This document shows, piece by piece, positions 59,350 through 64,000 of a stretch of 64,000 nt of DNA; positions within the stretch are counted from its first letter, which is position 1; every line of letters begins with the position of its first letter. The stretch lies in the NCBI GenBank assembly GCA_033439685.1, contig JAUEDM010000004.1, positions 3,100,001 to 3,164,000 of the forward strand. The letters run 5' to 3'. The position numbers and the translations under genes are program-made. Source of the DNA: Apodospora peruviana (Eukaryota; Ascomycota; Sordariomycetes; Sordariales; Lasiosphaeriaceae). Under the pieces are notes generated by a model. It worked only from the letters and a program-made list of their open reading frames with translations. It was not told the DNA's origin and ran no database searches.

Positions 59350-59955
59350 CCCCAGACGAGAAGCGTCATAGCCATGGAGGCAGTCCGTCGGTTCCTGATA
59401 GCCGCATTTCCGGTCGTCCTCGCCCTCGGCGGTGCCGCCGCAGTAATCACGCTGACGGGGAACGGTAGCAAAAGATATCACTCCATTCTCATGTTCGGTG
59501 TGATATTCTCGGCCACCTGCTGTCTGCAGATTCTCGAAAGGATGTTAAGGCCTGCACCACAACATACCTCGAAACAATACGGACCTCACCAGCACATGTA
59601 TTGGCTACTCGGACGTGGAGTCAAAGTTGTGCGTTGCCTGGGACGTCCGATCTTTGCAGCAGGAGCCGCGGCCTTTGTTCTGTTGCCTACCCTTGGCAAT
59701 CGAGTAATGTACTATAGGTACAATCCTTCAGGGCTAATCCTACTGCCAGCGAACGCCATCCCGCATTTTGCGGATGATAACAGAGTCGAACTTTCAGCCG
59801 TTGTTGGTGGAGTTGTATGTTTTCAGCTGATCTTCACGACTGTCATTCTGGTTGCGAACTGGAGGGGGCTCAGAGCGTTAAGGCGGTCGAAACCGCAGTT
59901 AGGGACGCAACGACGTGGGCTATGGGAACGCTTGTGGAGAAACAGGGACAAGTAG
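56821..59955 (+). CDS. Protease-fold domain fused to polytopic membrane protein
   Basis: A single uninterrupted frame of 1044 residues. Residues about 235-420 resemble a chymotrypsin-like peptidase. His265 is in VLTVEHLFD, Asp306 in SSAYLDWSLIE, and Cys395 in IQKGECGSVIVDK, followed by VYGHLIGADEEVGFAYVVPL. The order and spacing (41 and 89 residues) fit a His-Asp-nucleophile triad, with Cys where GDSGS enzymes have Ser. From residue 505 on there are about eight hydrophobic segments: 505-532, 561-580, 690-711, 718-742, 858-880, 885-905, 935-955 and 990-1016. A loop NGCEELCDNDRQTTSWYADR, followed by GPRLLIWILPIVLLLSN, recalls a conserved fungal membrane family of unknown role. A 25-Gln tract (819-843) splits the membrane region. 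Activity and location are inference. Confidence 0.75.
59275..59349 (+). repeat. (CAA)25 polyglutamine tract
   Basis: Twenty-five pure CAA codons in frame inside the 1044-residue protein; pure repeats like this vary in length between strains. Confidence 0.95.
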
Positions 59956-61347
59956 CCGTGTGTTACCATGCAAGTGGCATACCAGACGAAGGGAGTGAGA
60001 GAAGTGGAACGAATAACGTACAGTTCAAGTTGGGAGATGCCGCCTGGTACAGTAGTAAGATGGAAGAGTGAAATCATTGGAGAGAAATTTCGTTTAATAA
60101 AAAGATGATGTGGCAAGGAAGTAAAAAGGAAGTTGATTACCAGTCTCTTCCTACCCTACCTTGTGTTCTGACTTCATTCCTTTGCGGAATTCCTCTGCCG
60201 TCTCTCTTTTGTTTCTCGACTCTTCAAATTTGCCTCGACCTAAGATATTCTCACCTCCGTCCAACAAAGCACAGAAACCAAAGGTGGGCAACCGCACATT
60301 TACCACGCCTACTAAGGTTACAGAAACACAAAAGTCCGGACCTCACAGATAGCCAGAAATTCCTGGGGTGGAGGGGGTATTGTCCTGCACGCCCCAGGCC
60401 GAAGCTCGATGTAAGTAGTTACCAATTTATCATTCAAATCGCAATGGCTACAGCGGGTAAGCGCCCATGTGATACTCTGATATCTGCCATCGTTGTACCG
60501 CAACCGTTTTGCTTGTGGACATGTGATGTTTGCTCTTAAGGAAGTGTAGCACCAGACGACACACAGCCATAGCAGACCGACACAGCTTTCAAGTTGCCCG
60601 ATGTCGTTATCCGTCCAGAGAGAGTCAGAGGACCTACTAACTCTTAACTGGTCTTTATTACCACGTAGGCATCTTTATGGCCACAAGGAGTGCAACCCAG
60701 CCCTTGATTCATGCTTAAGATGAGGTTTTCCTATTGGCAACCTCGAGCACGCTCGTCAGAACATCAAGCTCCTAGCAGACGTTGTGGCGGAGCTGGCAAG
60801 AGTAGGATACTGGCAGAGTAGTGACTGGATTTTGTTAGAACCATGTTGACGCTTGGGTCATCATCGCACCGACCCCATCTCCTCCTGATAACTTTGTCCG
60901 CCCTAACAAGAACGGAGCGCATAACTACGAATTCTGTTGGTTAAAGGTAGGTAGGTACCTTACAGTACTTTCGTCTGTTCCTTGAACCTGTCCTCTACTT
61001 TTACTCCCCTTGCTTTCCCTTAGGAGGACAAGAACGCCTAATAACCGTGCTCTGATAGAGTTGTTCCCGCAAGGTCAGAAACATGAAGTTTTATTCCTGT
61101 AATCACACTCATTTCACTCAATGTCGCAACAATCGCCTTTCGCCCTTTTTTATCTCAACAAACTTGCACTATTTTCAAGGGCGGGCTAAATAACGGAACC
61201 GGTTGTGGTTTGACAGGGCCAAACAACGAGTCCCCTGGAAGACCAACTCGGGTGATTTCTCATAAGCAAACTACCCATCAACCCGACCTATCGGATACAC
61301 CAATTTCCCGACAACATACAAGTTTTAATCAAGATATAATCGATACC
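59956..61347. other. Intergenic, nothing recognised
   Basis: No supported gene in 1.4 kb. The last 200 bases are the 5' flank of the next small membrane protein. Confidence 0.45.
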
Positions 61348-62058
61348 ATGCCGTCGATATTCGGTTACACCTCCTCTCATCTCACCCCCCGCAACAGCGG
61401 CACAGCCTCCGAGGACGGCGCAATCAACACGAACTGGGTCGCCATATCAATCATCTTACCTTTCCTCGTCATCGCCCTCTTGGGCTGGTTTTTCTACTAT
61501 TATCTCCCGAAAAATCCGATCGACTGGCAGCGCAGAATGATCTATGAACCCCGGCGCCAGCGGCGCAGGAGACGAGTAGTAACAAATTCCACCTACTCGA
61601 CAACAGTAGCCTCGCCGCGGACGACACCCAGTTCCCTTACGTCTCTCGGCAGTATTACCAGTGTCGAAAGCCACCAGTATGTCGGATTTACATATAACGG
61701 CTTCTTCAGCCACCCGAATGACGCGGACGACGTGTTTTGGACCTGCAGAGACTGCGAGGAGGCACCCCTCAGGGGTTCCTTGGCCGAGATGCGCCAGTAC
61801 GAGGGCCAGTACGAGTACCGCTGCCAGTCGTGCGCGGCGAAAGCGCGACGACGCGGCCGCCGGATAAGAAAGCACGCTGTCGATTGTGCCGAGGAGGAGG
61901 CGTACTTGAAGGCGTGGCGGGATCACTTGGCCGCGCAGAAGGACCGCTACCAAGATGAGCATGAAGAGGCTTCAGAGGAAGAGCCGAAGTCGCTGAGGGT
62001 TTATACGGAACCGTCCAGGTTGAGGCCGGCGCACTTGAGGAATCAGAGGAATAGTTGA
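61348..62058 (+). CDS. Single-pass membrane protein with Cys2-Cys2 motif
   Basis: The ATG at 61348 gives 236 residues; the frame is open farther upstream but has no other ATG. Residues 31-54 (WVAISIILPFLVIALLGWFF and four more) form one membrane helix, followed by a strongly basic stretch (RRQRRRRRVV) that should lie in the cytosol. C133-x2-C136 and C159-x2-C162 (CRDC and CQSC) could bind one zinc, and a charged Glu/Arg helix follows. No family is recognised. The basic region after the helix predicts an N-out orientation. Confidence 0.6.
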   Translation: MPSIFGYTSSHLTPRNSGTASEDGAINTNWVAISIILPFLVIALLGWFFYYYLPKNPIDWQRRMIYEPRRQRRRRRVVTNSTYSTTVASPRTTPSSLTSLGSITSVESHQYVGFTYNGFFSHPNDADDVFWTCRDCEEAPLRGSLAEMRQYEGQYEYRCQSCAAKARRRGRRIRKHAVDCAEEEAYLKAWRDHLAAQKDRYQDEHEEASEEEPKSLRVYTEPSRLRPAHLRNQRNS

Positions 62059-63218
62059 GGGCGTGTCTCGTTGGAGATATAATTGTTGAATATTTAATAT
62101 CTGTGTGCGGGATTGCGGTTGTTGATTTTACCAAACGCGTGATGGGTCAGGCAAGGTCGACGAGGCTGTGGTGCATGATGCGTGGACGATAGATACCAGT
62201 TGGAGGCTCGAAGATGCGGTGGTAATGATCGACCTTGCTGAATCGCAGCTACGTTTGGTTACATGACCTTTGTTACCACCTACAGTATAAGTCTATAGCG
62301 CCATGTCTCAAAGCTCGTATAATAAATCGGTTTATCTAAGACAGATCTTGCATAGACAATGCCATAAAGAGCTTACAACAATCATCACAAAAGGTTACGG
62401 CCTCGGACAATGGGGTATTGACGGCCATGTATATCACAATGTCGTTCAACTCGCGGAGTCAATCGGATCTCCCGGCAAACTTGAACAATTGAATTGTTGG
62501 CCGGCAGGTTTGGTCCTATTCGACAATGACAACGTCAAATTACGTGTCGGAGGTTGTCGGAAGCGTTAGACCGGATCGGTGTTCTGGAAGGTTCCCGTCG
62601 TTGACAAATCGGGCGGTCGGTCGGCCTTGTCCCACTCACTGGCAGCGGGTAGGCTAACCTGTTAGAGCGATGTTGACCCTGAATACCCCACCAAACAGCT
62701 TCCCCGGGGTGCTGCTGCAAGTGTAAATCATCATGGAACCCCTTGGGCACTGTGTCACTGGGCTGTGATGCATCTCCCGCTCGTCCTCCTGCATCCATCT
62801 TTGCCCATCATCCGTCAAACACCATACACGACACTAATAACTTGCATCCCACAGGTCAGCTAGTCTACTTACACTAGCTACCTTACCTTTCCACCAAGCT
62901 CTGCGATTCATACTTGCATATCCAAAACAGCAGCCATTGCGTTTCATTGTATCCAAGTTAGCTACCTTATTACGCATGTGCACCGGACCTGGGCGAGCTC
63001 TGCACTTGTGACGAGACCTCAGCTCGTCACGCACTCGTGCGGCTGGCCGCACGCCCAACCCGAGCTGCTTTGCGACAGATATCTCCTCCTCCAGGTCAGC
63101 CTGGCCGAAGGAATCTGTGCCAGCTTTTCCCAGTTCGCACGGAACTTCAAGCAATCACGACTACCGAACGACCGAGCTTTGAAACCTCTCCTGCCGGAAA
63201 CACTGCAGCAAAGCAGCC
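62059..63218. other. Intergenic with one weak ORF
   Basis: An 88-codon ORF (62303-62569, MSQSSYNKSVYLRQILHRQ) has no recognisable feature. The right end is the promoter and leader of the CHIP-like gene. Confidence 0.4.
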
Positions 63219-64000
63219 ATGGAACGCTCCGCACCACGAGCAATACTCCTCAAGGAGGAAGGCAATCGCCTCTTCAAACAGAACGACTTTGCCGGGGCAG
63301 AGGGTTATTATTCCAAGGCGTACGTTCTTGACCCCCCTCCCCGTTCCGGCTCCGGGAAACCCTCAAGCTAACTCGATTTCCCAGTCTAATCGCCGACCCA
63401 AGCAACCAATCTCTCTACACGAACCGCGCGATGGCCAGACTGAAGATGGGGCTCTGGGAGGGTGTCATTGACGACTGCAGCGCCTGCCTCAAGCTGGACG
63501 CGAACAACATGAAGGCTGTCTACTACCTCTCGCAGGCGCACCTGGCCCTGCGCCACTACGACGACGCGCTCAAGACCGCCCTGCGCGCCCGCCACATTTG
63601 CGTCGAAACCGACGATAAAAATCTCTCGGCGGCAACGGCACAGGTTCTCCAGTGCAAGAAGGAAAGATGGGACGACGCCGAGAAAAAGAGGAAAAGGGAG
63701 ACCTCCGCGCTAGAGGCCGAGGTCGCGGCCATGTTTGAGCGGGAGCGCGACGAGGCGCTCAAGGAAGCGGCCGACATGGATGAGGGGAGCAAGACTGAGA
63801 TAAGAGAAGAGTGGCAGCGCAAGGCCGAGCTCATGACGAAGATATTCGATCAGTCTAGGACGGCGGAGGAGCGCCGGAGAAAGATGCCCGACTGGGCGAT
63901 CGACGACATTACGTTTGAGGTCATGGTGGACCCTGTTATTGTGAGTAACAACATTCTCGCAATGACAAAATGTCAAAATAACTGACACCTACGAACGACG
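63219..64000 (+). CDS. CHIP-type TPR/U-box E3 ubiquitin ligase, 3' partial
   Basis: Exons 63219-63319 and 63385-63940; a second intron (GTGAGT at 63941) runs off the window. The TPR domain starts at once (LLKEEGNRLFKQNDFAGAEG), continues as LYTNRAMARLKMGLWEGVID and AVYYLSQAHLALRHYDDALK, and covers residues about 10-115. A charged helical middle (CKKERWDDAEKKRKRETSAL, then FERERDEALKEAADMDEG) is the dimerising coiled coil. The U-box begins at PDWAIDDITFEVMVDPVI, exactly as in STUB1/CHIP. Known family members bind the EEVD tails of Hsp70/Hsp90 through the TPRs and ubiquitinate chaperone clients. The rest of the U-box lies beyond the window. Confidence 0.9.

Noticed and set aside
59215..59481. 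Poly-Leu and poly-Cys minus ORFs and a poly-Thr plus ORF
   Set aside because: Shadows of the in-frame CAA repeat that encodes polyglutamine in the 1044-residue protein.

Overview
The window is nuclear DNA of a filamentous ascomycete, most likely a Sordariomycete. The evidence is many short introns (about 50-140 nt) with GTRNGT donors, CTRAY branch sites and YAG acceptors, plus typical mould families: fungal CorA-like membrane protein, BTB and F-box proteins, Zn2Cys6 and C2H2 regulators, a CAX Ca2+/H+ exchanger, a YVC1-type vacuolar channel and a GH45 endoglucanase. No rRNA, tRNA or CRISPR array was recognised. Splice joins were worked out by hand from the sequence and checked for reading phase.

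Layout. 0-2 kb: 3' part of a fungal CorA-like membrane protein. 2-6.4 kb: no convincing gene, but one strong TATA/CT-rich promoter-like site at 4.1 kb. 6.4-7.7 kb: an F-box gene broken by a 13-bp duplication and a second frame slip. 9.5-10.9 kb: an intact BTB protein. 11.6-14.3 kb: an intact 8-exon Ca2+/H+ exchanger with a 3-nt micro-exon. 14.5-24.9 kb: a gene graveyard of six metabolic genes, all recognisable and all disabled: MFS transporter tail, opine-dehydrogenase-like enzyme, ferric reductase, SAM methyltransferase, dienelactone hydrolase, and an FAD-oxidase / P-loop / phosphoribosyltransferase fusion. 25.3-27.9 kb: a small secreted cysteine-rich protein and an 88-residue two-exon protein. 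29-31 kb: repeats (a 124-bp inverted-repeat fold-back, a LINE tail, a helicase-like fragment). 32.1-37.0 kb: a C2H2 and a Zn2Cys6 transcription factor. 38.4-39.3 kb: a GH45 endoglucanase. 40-41.4 kb: a second broken F-box gene. 42.3-44 kb: an internally deleted LINE whose 3' tail is 93 perfect AAT units. 45.4-50.3 kb: an uncharacterised 662-residue protein convergent with a YVC1-like channel. 50.7-53.5 kb: a dead Crypton transposon. 53.7-54.8 kb: an aldo-keto reductase. 55.2-62 kb: three uncharacterised membrane proteins. 63.2 kb to the end: the 5' part of a CHIP-type TPR/U-box ubiquitin ligase.

The best candidate for something undescribed is the intronless 1044-residue protein at 56.8-60.0 kb. 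It joins a chymotrypsin-fold-like domain, with His, Asp and Cys in triad order, to a polytopic membrane region with a polyglutamine tract. It is divergently paired with another membrane-anchored orphan. Also notable are the dense cluster of decayed redox/metal genes between two intact genes, the CAX micro-exon, and a Crypton recombinase whose catalytic His and Arg read as transition products. Intact ion-handling genes (CAX, YVC1) and decayed iron/opine genes share the window, but nothing shows that they form one system.
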